This document shows positions 9,417 through 17,990 of a DNA stretch of 64,000 bases, piece after piece. The notes beneath the pieces were generated by a model. It was not told the origin of the DNA. It saw only the letters and a list, made by a program, of their open reading frames with translations, and made no database searches. The stretch lies in the NCBI GenBank assembly GCA_026126305.1, contig JAHCJI010000008.1, forward strand, positions 116,307-180,306. Direction: 5' to 3'. This DNA is from Phycisphaeraceae bacterium (lineage in GTDB: Bacteria > Planctomycetota > Phycisphaerae > Phycisphaerales > UBA1924). Numbering within the stretch: the stretch's first letter is position 1; the number at the start of each line of letters is the position of its first letter. A program made the translations under genes and the position numbers.

Positions 9417-9815
9417 GGCCCACCTCCGTGTGGTTTCCGGGCGAACGCTCCGAGGTCGTTCCGCCCGTCTGGCCCCTGGGGTATGGCTTGCCCCATGCCA
9501 CCACGTCGCCATTCTTGGGGCCGAGAGAGCCATGCACCACCACGACTCAACTCTTGCCCAATCCTATGTTTCGCAAGCACCATCGGCAAGATCGCACCAC
9601 GACTTTGGCACGACTTCTTGAAGTTTTGACACGGGCCACGCGAACAGTGTGCGAGCAGGTGTCGTGAACACGCCAGAAATCTGTTCCACGCTCACGACGG
9701 GGGTGGCTTGGGCCGATAGTGAGTATGCCAACTCCCCGACAGGGACAATCCAAGACCCCAGCCCCCGACGGCGCAAGGATTGCGCCACAACGCCGACGAC
9801 GCACGGAGTTCAGAC
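9417..9815. other. Divergent intergenic region of the glycogen cluster
   Basis: These 399 bp separate the DUF2934/glgB run from the glycogen synthase gene and should hold promoters for both. I see a perfect TTGACA at 9626-9631 on the plus strand, but no convincing -10 at 16-18 nt. The stretch TTGACACGGGCCA here recurs at 15025. No coding sequence or RNA gene is evident. Confidence 0.4.
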
Positions 9816-11702
9816 GTGGCCCCCTCCCGACCCGACATCGACCTCGAGCGCACGGGGCTGCCCGGCGGCCGCGGTTCGCCCGGCGTGCTGCTGGTGGAGA
9901 TCGGCTACGAGGTATGCAACCCCATCGGGGGCATCTACCAGGTCTTGCGATCCAAGGCCGCCACCATGGTCGACCATTGGGACGATCGCTACCTCATGGT
10001 GGGCCCCTACATCCCCGATCAGGCCGCCCTGGAAATGGAGCCCCGACGCCCCACGGGCTGGCTGGCACGCGCCCTGACAGCCCTCGAAGAGACCGGCATC
10101 GGCTGCCACACCGGTCGCTGGCTTGTACCGGGTCGGCCGCGAGTCGTTCTCCTGGACATCAACCTCCCGATCGAACGCATCAACGCCGAAAAGTTCTACC
10201 TCTGGGAGCACGAACGAGTCGGCTCGCCCAGCGGCGACGCGATGGTCGATGGCGTGATCGCCTTTGCCGACGTGACGAGGCACTTCCTCCGTGCCGCCGA
10301 TCATGCCTGGCGAGACCAGAGGCCCGCCCGCCGGCAGTCCCGGCGCGTTCTGGCCCACTTCCATGAATGGATGGGCGGCCTGGCCATCCCGCTCATCAAA
10401 CGCGAGGGGCAGCCCATCGCCACCGTCTTTACCACCCACGCCACGCTCCTGGGCCGCTACCTGGCCAGCAGCGAAAGCCCCCCGGACGACATCCAGGGCA
10501 TCGACTCGACCGCCGAAGCTGATCGCTTTGGCATCCGGGCCAGGCACGACTACGAGCGGCTTGCGACCCGCGACTGCGACGTGATGACCACCATCAGCCC
10601 CCTGACCGGACAAGAGTGCGAGCACCTGCTCGATCGCAAGCCAGACGCCATTTTGCCGAACGGGCTGGACATCGGCCGCCTGAGCGTGGGACACGAGTTC
10701 CAGACCCTCCACGCGGTCTTCAAGGAAAAAATACATCACTTCACGATGGGGCACTTTTTTCCCACCCGTCCCATCGACCTCGACCGCACGCTCTACTTCT
10801 TCACCAGCGGCCGATACGAGCCCCGGAACAAGGGGTTCGACCTGTTCATCCGAGCCAACGCCCGGCTCAACCAACTGCTCAAGGAGACCAACAATCCGTC
10901 CACGGTGGTCTCCTTCATCGTCACCCGGCGCGACGTGCGATCCATCGACCCCGTGGTACTCCAGAATCGCGCCGTGCTCGACGAACTCGAGGACGTCTGC
11001 GAGCACATCGCAGACGACCTGCGCGACCGCCTCTTCCGCACCGCCGCAAGCGAGGGCCGCGTCTCCCTCGACAGCCTGGCCGAAGAATATTGGATGCTGC
11101 GGCTCAAGCGCACGCAGGCGGCCTTCCGCACGCGCGGCTGGCCCAGCGTCATCACCCACACCCTCGAGGGAGACCCTCGCGACGAGGTGCTCACCGAGAT
11201 CACCGTCGCCGGCCTGCGCAACGACCCCGAGGACCGCGTCAAGATCGTCTACCACCCCCAGTTCATCAGCCCCACCAACCCGCTGTGGGGCATGGAGTAC
11301 GACCAGTTCGTCCGCGGGTGCCACCTGGGCATCTTCCCCAGCACCTACGAGCCCTGGGGCTACACCCCCCTCGAATGCCTGGCACTGGGCGTGCCGGCCA
11401 TCACTACCGACATGTCGGGGTTCGGCGACTTCGTCCTCGAGCGACATGCCCAGCCGCAAGGTTGGGCCCCTTGGGTGCTACCGCGAAAGGGCAAAACCAT
11501 CGAGCACGCCGTCGAGGCCATGGCCCAGCGCATGCTCGAATTCTGCCAACTCACCCAGCGCGAACGCATCCGCGTCCGAAACGCCGCCGAGCAACGCTCC
11601 TGGTTGTTCGACTGGATGGAAATGGCCGAGGCATACGCCCAGGCCCACGAATTCGCACTCCACCGGGGCCCGCAACCTGCCGAAATAGAAGGGGCCCTCT
11701 GA
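9816..11702 (+). CDS. Glycogen synthase of the eukaryotic type (GT3 family)
   Basis: A 628-residue enzyme that extends alpha-1,4-glucan chains. It resembles animal/fungal glycogen synthases (GT3) rather than bacterial GlgA (GT5). The N-terminus reads LLVEIGYEVCNPIGGIYQVL, the middle has RTLYFFTSGRYEPRNKGFDL, and the C-terminal lobe has YEPWGYTPLECLALGVPAI followed by TTDMSGFGDFV. The E-x7-E pair of the retaining mechanism is Glu512/Glu520. GT3 enzymes use UDP-glucose, which agrees with the absence of glgC nearby. Start GTG 9816 has GGAG 7 nt upstream; a TTG at 9780 is an alternative. glgP follows after 32 bp. Confidence 0.9.
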   Translation: MAPSRPDIDLERTGLPGGRGSPGVLLVEIGYEVCNPIGGIYQVLRSKAATMVDHWDDRYLMVGPYIPDQAALEMEPRRPTGWLARALTALEETGIGCHTGRWLVPGRPRVVLLDINLPIERINAEKFYLWEHERVGSPSGDAMVDGVIAFADVTRHFLRAADHAWRDQRPARRQSRRVLAHFHEWMGGLAIPLIKREGQPIATVFTTHATLLGRYLASSESPPDDIQGIDSTAEADRFGIRARHDYERLATRDCDVMTTISPLTGQECEHLLDRKPDAILPNGLDIGRLSVGHEFQTLHAVFKEKIHHFTMGHFFPTRPIDLDRTLYFFTSGRYEPRNKGFDLFIRANARLNQLLKETNNPSTVVSFIVTRRDVRSIDPVVLQNRAVLDELEDVCEHIADDLRDRLFRTAASEGRVSLDSLAEEYWMLRLKRTQAAFRTRGWPSVITHTLEGDPRDEVLTEITVAGLRNDPEDRVKIVYHPQFISPTNPLWGMEYDQFVRGCHLGIFPSTYEPWGYTPLECLALGVPAITTDMSGFGDFVLERHAQPQGWAPWVLPRKGKTIEHAVEAMAQRMLEFCQLTQRERIRVRNAAEQRSWLFDWMEMAEAYAQAHEFALHRGPQPAEIEGAL

Positions 11703-11734
11703 ACCATTCCGGCCACGCAGACGAAGGAACCACC

Positions 11735-13582
11735 ATGCGCTACGCCTCCGCCGCACCGAACGAAACACTGGGGATCGACCCCCGCGTGGCCTACTTCACC
11801 ATGGAGATTGGCCTGAGCGATACGCTGCCGACGTACTCAGGCGGCCTGGGCATCCTGGCCGGCGATACCATCCGATCGGCCGCCAATCTGCACGTGCCCC
11901 TGGTGTGTGTCTGCCTGCTGCACCGCGAGGGGTACTTCATCCAGACCCTCGACAAGGACGGCACCCAGCGCGACGAGCCCGTCCGCTGGCAGCCCGAGCA
12001 GATGCTGCGCCGCCTCGAACCGACCATCAGCTTCAAACTCGACGGCCGGAGCATTCACGTGGGTGCCTACATGGTCCCCGTGAAGGCCAAGGACGGGTTT
12101 ACCGTGCCCGTCATCTATCTCGATACCAACCTCGAGGGAAACACTGTCCGGCACCGCAACATTACAAGCCGCCTTTACGGTGGTGACGATGAGCTGCGTC
12201 TCCGCCAGGAAGCCGTGCTTGGTATCGGCGGCGTGCGCATGCTCGAGGCGCTGCGTTGCCAGAACCTCAAGATTTACCACATGAACGAGGGCCACGCCTC
12301 GCTGCTGGTGCCCGAGCTGGTCCGCCATACCGCCAAGCGCATGGGCATTGCGCCCAACGACCGCCGGGTGATCGACACCGTCCGCGAGCGGTGCGTCTTC
12401 ACCACGCACACGCCCGTGCCCGCGGGCCACGACCGCTTCCCCATGGACATGGTGCATCGGATCCTCGACCCGGACATCGCCGCTCTGCTCTCACCCGAGC
12501 AGACGGGTGCCATGCGCGAGGCCCCGGTGCCCGCTTCGCCCGGATCGTCCAGAACCGCCAAGGCGGCGAAAACCGCCACCGCCCTGGCCGAGCCGGAAAC
12601 CGAGACCGCGCCAACGCCCATGCTCAACATGACGCTCACCGGCTTTGCCCTGAGCGGCCGCATCAACGCCGTCGCCCGCCGCCACACCGAAGTCTCGCGC
12701 ATGATGTTCGGTCGCGACGACATCCTGTCGGTCACCAACGGTGTCCACGCCAAGACCTGGGTGTGCGGCGACATGGCCAAGCTCTTCGACAACCAACTGC
12801 CGGGCTGGCGCGAGGACAACACGGTGCTGCGTGGCGCGCTGGGCCTTGATCCCCAATCGCTCCTCAAGGCACATCTGCGGGCCAAGATCGCCCTCATCGA
12901 CCGCGTCAACGAGATCGCCAAGGTCCGATTCGATGCCGAGGTCTTCACCTTGGGCTTCGGCCGGCGCGCCACCGCGTACAAGCGCCTCAACCTGCTCTAC
13001 AAAGACCCCGAACGCCTCGACGCCATCGCCAAGGACCACGGCGGGATGCAGATCATCCTGGCCGGCAAGGCACACCCCAAGGACGAGCCCGGGCAGGCCA
13101 TGATCGTCGACACGCTCCGGAAGGCACGCAAACTCAAACACGCCCACACCGTCTACCTGCCCAATTACAACATGGACCTGTGCGGGCTCATGGTCGCCGG
13201 CAGCGACGTCTGGCTCAACACCCCAAGGCCACCGCTCGAGGCCAGCGGCACCAGCGGCATGAAGGCCGCCCTCAACGGCGTGCCAAGCCTGAGCACACTC
13301 GACGGATGGTGGCTCGAAGGCTGCGTCGAGGGGCTCACCGGCTGGGCCATCGGCCAGGACGACTTCGCGCCAGGCCGCAAGGGCAAGCCCCCCACCACCA
13401 CCGCCCAGGACAAGGCCCACGCCGCCGACCTCTACGATAAACTCGACCAGGCCGTCCTACCCGCTTACGTCAAGCGCAAGCAATGGGCCTCGATCATGGC
13501 CCACACCATCGCCCTGAACGGTGCCCACTTCACCACGCAGCGCATGGTGCGCGAGTACGTCGCCGGCCTTTACTTCGTCTGA
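11735..13582 (+). CDS. glgP: Alpha-glucan phosphorylase (GT35), short form
   Basis: A 615-residue PLP-dependent enzyme that releases glucose-1-phosphate from glycogen. AYFTMEIGLSDTLPTYSGGLG marks the N-terminus, IYHMNEGHASLL the middle, and EASGTSGMKAALNG carries the PLP lysine (Lys510). It is shorter than the roughly 800-residue E. coli-type enzymes and fits the compact alpha-glucan phosphorylase branch. A Pro/Ala/Thr-rich insert of about 35 residues near 265-300 looks like a linker. GAAGGAA precedes the ATG. It ends in a 13-bp convergent overlap with the LEA-type lipoprotein gene. Confidence 0.94.
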   Translation: MRYASAAPNETLGIDPRVAYFTMEIGLSDTLPTYSGGLGILAGDTIRSAANLHVPLVCVCLLHREGYFIQTLDKDGTQRDEPVRWQPEQMLRRLEPTISFKLDGRSIHVGAYMVPVKAKDGFTVPVIYLDTNLEGNTVRHRNITSRLYGGDDELRLRQEAVLGIGGVRMLEALRCQNLKIYHMNEGHASLLVPELVRHTAKRMGIAPNDRRVIDTVRERCVFTTHTPVPAGHDRFPMDMVHRILDPDIAALLSPEQTGAMREAPVPASPGSSRTAKAAKTATALAEPETETAPTPMLNMTLTGFALSGRINAVARRHTEVSRMMFGRDDILSVTNGVHAKTWVCGDMAKLFDNQLPGWREDNTVLRGALGLDPQSLLKAHLRAKIALIDRVNEIAKVRFDAEVFTLGFGRRATAYKRLNLLYKDPERLDAIAKDHGGMQIILAGKAHPKDEPGQAMIVDTLRKARKLKHAHTVYLPNYNMDLCGLMVAGSDVWLNTPRPPLEASGTSGMKAALNGVPSLSTLDGWWLEGCVEGLTGWAIGQDDFAPGRKGKPPTTTAQDKAHAADLYDKLDQAVLPAYVKRKQWASIMAHTIALNGAHFTTQRMVREYVAGLYFV

Positions 13583-14061
13583 TGCGCGGCTCGGACATCC
13601 TCGCCCGGACGCAGGCCCGAGCCGTCCAGCGTGCCCTCGACCTCGAAGCGGACGCTGGGCCGGTAGACCCCAGCCTCGAACATCGCGCGCATGAAGATGC
13701 CCGGCAGCGTGTAGCCCAGGGTCCCGTACAGGCGATAGCGTGCTTCGCCCAAGGGCATGTCGGACCACCGGACGGGCACGGGCAACTCCACCTGCTGTTC
13801 GTTCTGCCTCGAAAGCGTGGCCTCGGCGCTGCGCCGGCCTTGGAAGACCCGACGCCCGTCGATCTCCAGCGTGTAGTCCACCATCCGCAAGGGCAGTTCG
13901 GTCTCGCCCCGGTTCGTGGCCACCACAGTGTAAAACAGCACGACGGCCTCGTCACTGGTCTGGGCAGCCTCGCCGGGTTCGACGCGAGTCGTGGGCCGGG
14001 CCACGCAAGCCCCCAGGCACGCCACACAGGCCAGCAGCGCCAGGCTACCGCGAACATTCAT
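13570..14061 (-). CDS. LEA type 2 (WHy-like) lipoprotein
   Basis: A 163-residue secreted lipoprotein. The N-terminus MNVRGSLALLACVACLGAC is a signal peptide with a lipobox Cys. The mature part resembles the LEA14/WHy fold: VVLFYTVVATNRGETELPL, then VDYTLEIDGRRVFQG, ending in a beta-rich block. Such domains occur in bacterial envelope proteins of unclear function. Its ATG overlaps the stop of the small membrane protein gene (ATGA), and its 3' end overlaps glgP by 13 bp on the opposite strand. Cellular role unknown. Confidence 0.7.
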   Translation of the reverse strand: MNVRGSLALLACVACLGACVARPTTRVEPGEAAQTSDEAVVLFYTVVATNRGETELPLRMVDYTLEIDGRRVFQGRRSAEATLSRQNEQQVELPVPVRWSDMPLGEARYRLYGTLGYTLPGIFMRAMFEAGVYRPSVRFEVEGTLDGSGLRPGEDVRAAHQTK

Positions 14062-14312
14062 CGTGCCAGGCCCGCCAAGATCGGCAACACCACCGTCAGC
14101 CCCAGGAATGCCGCCAGGCCCAGCCCCAGCAGCACCAAGACCGTCTGGACCGTCATCACCAGCACCGATCTCCACAGCCGGCGGATGTCGTCCACACGAA
14201 TGGCTTTCCACGACAAACTCAGCAGGAACGCCACCGGGAAGATCAGCAGGAACCACCACGCGTGCGCGTCGATGGGGTCGAGCAAAGGCCGCCAGGCGAG
14301 CAACAGCGTCAC
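14058..14312 (-). CDS. Small membrane protein, function unknown
   Basis: An 84-residue protein that I do not recognise. Two hydrophobic segments are evident, about residues 18-34 (WWFLLIFPVAFLLSL) and 49-81 (LVMTVQTVLVLLGLGLAAFL onward), joined by a charged loop with RVDDIRRLWR. It overlaps the gene upstream by 4 bp and the lipoprotein gene downstream by 4 bp, so the three look co-translated and may act together in the envelope. Confidence 0.6.
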   Translation of the reverse strand: MTLLLAWRPLLDPIDAHAWWFLLIFPVAFLLSLSWKAIRVDDIRRLWRSVLVMTVQTVLVLLGLGLAAFLGLTVVLPILAGLAR

Positions 14313-14950
14313 GAGCCGGCCCCCTGCCCATACAGCGCCGATTCACGCTCACGCCGATTGAACGCCGCGTCGAGCACCGCCACCAGATTCATCATGCCCG
14401 CCAGGGCGCACATCAGCAGTGCAATCTCATTCACTTTGCCCACCGATTTGCCCGCCCCGCGCGATCCTGCAAACTCGCCGGCCCGGCCCCATTGGGGCAT
14501 CGCTTCCAGTGCGGGATAGGGTCGGTGGCCATCCACGTCGGCCCGCACGCGAACCTCACCCTCATACGCCGACCGGTACACAGGCACCGGCCGGGCGGCG
14601 GGGGTCTCTTCAAGAGCCCAGGCTTTGAGCTGGTTCTGGTTGATCCAATCGACCCCAAAGGCCAACGGGCCAACCAAGGCCTGCACGTAGAACCACAAAC
14701 GATCCTCGCGACTGTCGATCGTGTCCAGCCCACCCAACAGCAGCCCACCCAAAAACAGACCAAGGACGCCTGCGGCGATCGCCCCCGCCCGCCGGGGTTG
14801 TCCCAGCACGACATGGCCCAGCCCGGGCAAAATCAGCCCGGCCACGCCCGCCACCGGCACGAATCGCTCGGGCCCCGGCGCGAAGCGATCGCCCCCGGAG
14901 CGGGTCGGCGATATCGGGCTTGGGGCTGGGTTTCCCGTGTCGGTGGGCAT
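14309..14950 (-). CDS. DUF6677-like planctomycete membrane protein
   Basis: A 213-residue protein with three hydrophobic stretches: near residues 30-80 (VAGVAGLILPGLGHVVLGQ and AIAAGVLGLFLGGLLLGG), a mid region with VQALVGPLAFGVDWINQNQ, and a C-terminal segment VNEIALLMCALAGMMNLVAV. The layout and the LPGLGH element resemble a planctomycete family annotated DUF6677; I recall this by likeness only. The ATG at 14950 has TACCAT 7 nt upstream (14963-14958) and no Shine-Dalgarno sequence. First gene of a three-gene overlapping run. Confidence 0.6.
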   Translation of the reverse strand: MPTDTGNPAPSPISPTRSGGDRFAPGPERFVPVAGVAGLILPGLGHVVLGQPRRAGAIAAGVLGLFLGGLLLGGLDTIDSREDRLWFYVQALVGPLAFGVDWINQNQLKAWALEETPAARPVPVYRSAYEGEVRVRADVDGHRPYPALEAMPQWGRAGEFAGSRGAGKSVGKVNEIALLMCALAGMMNLVAVLDAAFNRRERESALYGQGAGS

Positions 14951-15024
14951 GTGGCCGATGGTAGCCCCACCCTGTCCCTTTGAGCCCCCCGAATACCGTG
15001 GATCAATTCTCCGGCCCGGGCCAG

Positions 15025-15052
15025 TTGACACGGGCCAAACAGGGTGTAGCCT
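15025..15052 (+). promoter_or_regulatory. Candidate sigma70-type promoter
   Basis: TTGACA (15025-15030), a 16-nt spacer and TAGCCT (15047-15052). It would read into the acidic protein gene at 15180 with a leader of about 120 nt. The first 13 nt (TTGACACGGGCCA) also occur at 9626. Confidence 0.4.
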
Positions 15053-15179
15053 TGCGGCGCACCCCGTCCTTGCCCGCCCACTGGGGGCGTCGGCGTCAGG
15101 TCAGGGGCACGAGGCCGAATTGCCCGTTTTGGAACCTCGGTGCGGCCCGGGAAACACGCACCAACTCGGACGAACAGCC

Positions 15180-15434
15180 ATGCCCACGCTCACGACCAAC
15201 ACCCAGGAAAACATCTCGGACCTTTTCCTCCACGCCGAACCCTGGCAAGACCAGTGGTCGGCGACACTCACCGTGGTCGCTTATGACGATGATGAGGATG
15301 AGGAAGATTTTGACGACCTTGACTACGACGACGACGATGAGGAAGACGAGGATTATGACGCCGACTTCCTCGACGACGAAGAAGAGGAAGTGGCCGAAGG
15401 GGAAGCCGATGCCGATGAAGAGGACGACCTCTAA
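15180..15434 (+). CDS. Small acidic protein, function unknown
   Basis: An 84-residue protein. The first 35 residues look folded (NISDLFLHAEPWQDQWSATL and VVAY); the rest is almost entirely Asp and Glu with a few Tyr, Phe, Leu and Ala (for example DFDDLDYDDDDEEDEDYDAD). Predicted charge is strongly negative and the tail should be disordered. No family is recognised. The hydrophobic N-terminal part argues that this is a real gene rather than chance reading of a GAY/GAR repeat. Acidic tails of this sort bind basic proteins or metals, but nothing here decides that. Confidence 0.6.
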   Translation: MPTLTTNTQENISDLFLHAEPWQDQWSATLTVVAYDDDEDEEDFDDLDYDDDDEEDEDYDADFLDDEEEEVAEGEADADEEDDL

Positions 15435-15520
15435 AGCCCCAAGGCCATCGGCGTCGAACGCTCCGGTACGAACTCTCGGCCCGGCGTGACAACGAAGGCA
15501 AGGGCCAGGAGCATCGGCCC

Positions 15521-16096
15521 ATGCCCGCACAGCCCAACAAACCAAAACGCACTATCAATGACCATCCCTTGGTGAACGACCTCGAACTCGACGAGGCCGA
15601 GCACGCTTTGCTCGATGAAGCGATCGCGCCTTTGGATGACCCTCATCTCGCGGCCGAGCATCAACAACAACCCGACACCCAGCCGCCACCCGGGCACGGG
15701 CAAGTGGTCGATCGTCGATTGGGATTGGACCGCCGCGACATCCAAGACCAGCACCAGCCCACCGGCCTCGAGCGCCGTCGCGGCCGGGGACGACGACTGA
15801 GCGACTTCCATCGCTCCGCCGAAGAGGGCGAGATGACCCAGGAACAGTTCATGTTCCTCATGGCCATCGACGCCTTCAAGCAGGGCAACCAAGTGGCCTT
15901 CCCCGCTTGGAGTGACGTGCTCGAGGTCATCCGCCTGCTTGGCTATCGAAAAGTCCAAAAGAGCGCTGTCAACCTGGGACGGGCAGAGGACTGGACCGAA
16001 CCCCCAGAGGCCCCCCACAACGTCCGCACCGACCGCCAACTCCAACGCCACGCCCTGGCCCGAGCCGCCTTCAAGAAGAACGATCAGGCCGCGTGA
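15521..16096 (+). CDS. Conserved hypothetical protein with C-terminal helical domain
   Basis: A 191-residue protein. The N-terminal half is charged and probably disordered, with Arg clusters (LERRRGRGRRLSD). The C-terminal part starts at MTQEQFMFLMAIDAFKQGNQ and continues AFPAWSDVLEVIRLLGYRKV. That block looks like a small planctomycete family that I recall only as hypothetical. AGGAG sits about 10 nt before the ATG. It ends 21 bp from the convergent ferredoxin gene. Function unknown; the basic middle could contact nucleic acid. Confidence 0.6.
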   Translation: MPAQPNKPKRTINDHPLVNDLELDEAEHALLDEAIAPLDDPHLAAEHQQQPDTQPPPGHGQVVDRRLGLDRRDIQDQHQPTGLERRRGRGRRLSDFHRSAEEGEMTQEQFMFLMAIDAFKQGNQVAFPAWSDVLEVIRLLGYRKVQKSAVNLGRAEDWTEPPEAPHNVRTDRQLQRHALARAAFKKNDQAA

Positions 16097-16117
16097 GGGG
16101 GCGACAAACAGCCCACA

Positions 16118-16381
16118 TCACTTGTTCTTATAAAAATCCAGGTTGATCTGCACGTACTTGCTCCACTGCGCCGGCAAGTCCTCTTCGGGGAAGATGGCCT
16201 GCACCGGGCATTCGTCCACGCACAGGCCGCAGTCGATGCACGTGTCCGGGTCGATGTACAACTGGGGTGCCCCCTCGTACTCACCCTCGTCCTTACCCGG
16301 GTGGATGCAATCCACCGGGCAGACCTCCACGCAGGACGTGTCCTTTGTGCCGATGCACGGCTCGGCGATGATGTGGGGCAT
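16118..16381 (-). CDS. fdxA: Seven-iron type ferredoxin
   Basis: An 87-residue soluble electron carrier. The first Cys set is C9-x7-C17-x3-C21-P, the spacing of a [3Fe-4S] site; the second is the regular CIDCGLCVDECP set for [4Fe-4S]. That pattern, with the acidic C-terminal extension, matches the FdxA-type 7Fe ferredoxins. The ATG at 16381 is supported by GGAG 8 nt upstream. No reductase partner is adjacent, so the electron donor and acceptor are unknown. Confidence 0.9.
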   Translation of the reverse strand: MPHIIAEPCIGTKDTSCVEVCPVDCIHPGKDEGEYEGAPQLYIDPDTCIDCGLCVDECPVQAIFPEEDLPAQWSKYVQINLDFYKNK

Positions 16382-16507
16382 GGCAAACAACTCCAGAACA
16401 CGGGCCCATGCCAGCAGCCGCGGCGTACAGGCCCCAAGGGTGCGGATCGAGTTGCCAGTTTAGTAGCCCCCGCCGGGCTTCTCAAAGAATGATGCGAGTG
16501 AAACGGG

Positions 16508-16999
16508 CTAATGCCTACCTTGAGCCATCGAGCCAACCCCAGCAACCTCTACCAAAGGCATGCCATTCGATAACGCGGTCTCCTGGCGATGCGATACCGA
16601 CTCTTCGAGGCTCACGTGCTTGCAAAGATCGTCCAAGGCCTGACGCATGCTCTTGCCGGGCTTAAATCGCACCATGCACTTGGGGGGCACCGGAACGGGT
16701 TCGAGCGTCTTTGGGTTCTGGGCGGTGCGGCCCGAACGCACCTTGACCTCGTACACACCAAAGTCACGGATCTCGATCCGACGGCCCCGGCCGATCTCCT
16801 CGGTCACCTGGTCCATCAAAGCCTCGAACATCCGTTGCACCTCGTACTTGCCAAGGCCGGTTCGCTCGGCCACGGCTTGCACCAGCTGACGCTTGGTGAC
16901 ATTCTTGTCGGCATCGTCCGTCGAACCGTGCAGTACACCGTTTCGGTCCCTGGCAACCGTCGAGAGACTCTTGCGATCAGGTCGGCTTGAGAGAGCCAT
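16508..16999 (-). CDS. HU/IHF-family DNA-binding protein with N- and C-terminal extensions
   Basis: A 163-residue nucleoid protein. The HU fold spans about residues 33-125: NVTKRQLVQAVAERTGLGK, then RIEIRDFGVYEVKVR, the arm region RSGRTAQNPKTLEPVPVPP and the closing VRFKPGKSMRQAL. Canonical HU is about 90 residues, so about 32 residues are added in front and about 38 behind. The N-terminal extension is Arg/Ser/Asp rich; the C-terminal one has one Cys and no clear fold. AAGGAG lies 5 nt before the ATG. It probably bends or compacts DNA. Confidence 0.88.
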   Translation of the reverse strand: MALSSRPDRKSLSTVARDRNGVLHGSTDDADKNVTKRQLVQAVAERTGLGKYEVQRMFEALMDQVTEEIGRGRRIEIRDFGVYEVKVRSGRTAQNPKTLEPVPVPPKCMVRFKPGKSMRQALDDLCKHVSLEESVSHRQETALSNGMPLVEVAGVGSMAQGRH

Positions 17000-17141
17000 G
17001 GCAACTCCTTACCGGTGTGTCGTCCCCGAAGGGCATGTCAGCGTACCCCACGATGGGCCAGCCAACTCCCGAGGTATGCGCCGCCAATCAGCAACAGGCG
17101 ACGCGGTAGGCCAGTATCCCAGATTTCCGCGCCGGAATCAA

Positions 17142-17990
17142 TCAATCCGCATCGAAATGGCGAGGACTTTTTCCAGCCGCCCACGGCCCCGCTGCCCCGA
17201 TGGGGGGGACAACGCCACGCCTGGGATGGACACCCCGGCGGGTTCCTTCGCCAGTTTCTCGCGCGGCAGTCCCGATAACACCGGGCAAGGCCGTGTCGTA
17301 CGCCCCCTCGATCGCCCTCTGCACTAAGTCCATCGCCTGACCGATCCCATCCACAAGATGAAACAACGTCAGATCAGGTTCGGATATCATCCTGAATCTG
17401 TTGCATAATTGTTCGCGCATCCAGCGAACAGGCTCGTCCCAGAAGTGCGAGCCGAACAGGATCAACGGAAACGGACGGATCTTCAGAGTCTGCATCAGCG
17501 TCATCGCCTCGAAGAACTCGTCGAGCGTCCCGAAGCCGCCCGGAAAGATGATGAACGCACGCGCGTACTTCACGAGCATCACCTTGCGTACGAAGAAGTA
17601 CTCAAAAGTCAGCTCGTCCGTCTGATACGGGTTGGGGGCTTGCTCCATCGGCAAGGCGATATTCATGCCTACCGAGCGGCCGCCCACCTCATATGCCCCA
17701 CGATTGGCCGCCTCCATGATCCCTGGCCCCCCGCCGGTCACCACGGTCAGGCCCGCCTCGGCCAAGGCTTTGCCCATCTCTCTCGCGGCGACATACATCG
17801 GGTCGCTCTCGGGAGTCCTGGCCGATCCGAACACCGTGACCGCTGGTGGCAATCGCTCGAGCGTATCGAAGCCTTCGACGAACTCGCTCATGATCCGCAG
17901 CACCCGCCACGAATCGTGCCCCCGGTCGGGGTGGGGCTCGGGAAAGGGTCCAAGATGCTTCCCGTCACGATGTCCACTATGCTGAGTCAT
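17142..17990 (-). CDS. LOG family protein (TIGR00730-type nucleotide phosphoribohydrolase)
   Basis: A 282-residue protein of the lysine decarboxylase-like/LOG family, which cleaves nucleoside 5'-monophosphates to base plus ribose 5-phosphate. Motifs: VFGSARTPESDP, TVVTGGGPGIMEAANRGA and the diagnostic PGGFGTLDEFFE. The N-terminal SWRVLRIMSEFVEGF block is part of the family, so the start must lie upstream of it; the ATG at 17990 is the natural choice. That ATG overlaps the folC ATG on the other strand (CATG). The true substrate in bacteria is often unknown. Confidence 0.87.
   Translation of the reverse strand: MTQHSGHRDGKHLGPFPEPHPDRGHDSWRVLRIMSEFVEGFDTLERLPPAVTVFGSARTPESDPMYVAAREMGKALAEAGLTVVTGGGPGIMEAANRGAYEVGGRSVGMNIALPMEQAPNPYQTDELTFEYFFVRKVMLVKYARAFIIFPGGFGTLDEFFEAMTLMQTLKIRPFPLILFGSHFWDEPVRWMREQLCNRFRMISEPDLTLFHLVDGIGQAMDLVQRAIEGAYDTALPGVIGTAARETGEGTRRGVHPRRGVVPPIGAAGPWAAGKSPRHFDAD

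Noticed and set aside
9626..9655. Promoter for the GT3 gene from TTGACA at 9626
   Set aside because: No acceptable -10 is found 16-18 nt downstream, so only the -35-like box is noted.
10616..11734. N-terminal extension of glgP back to 10616
   Set aside because: That stretch is read in another frame by the GT3 synthase; it is Arg/Pro-rich noise and GAAGGAA supports the ATG at 11735.
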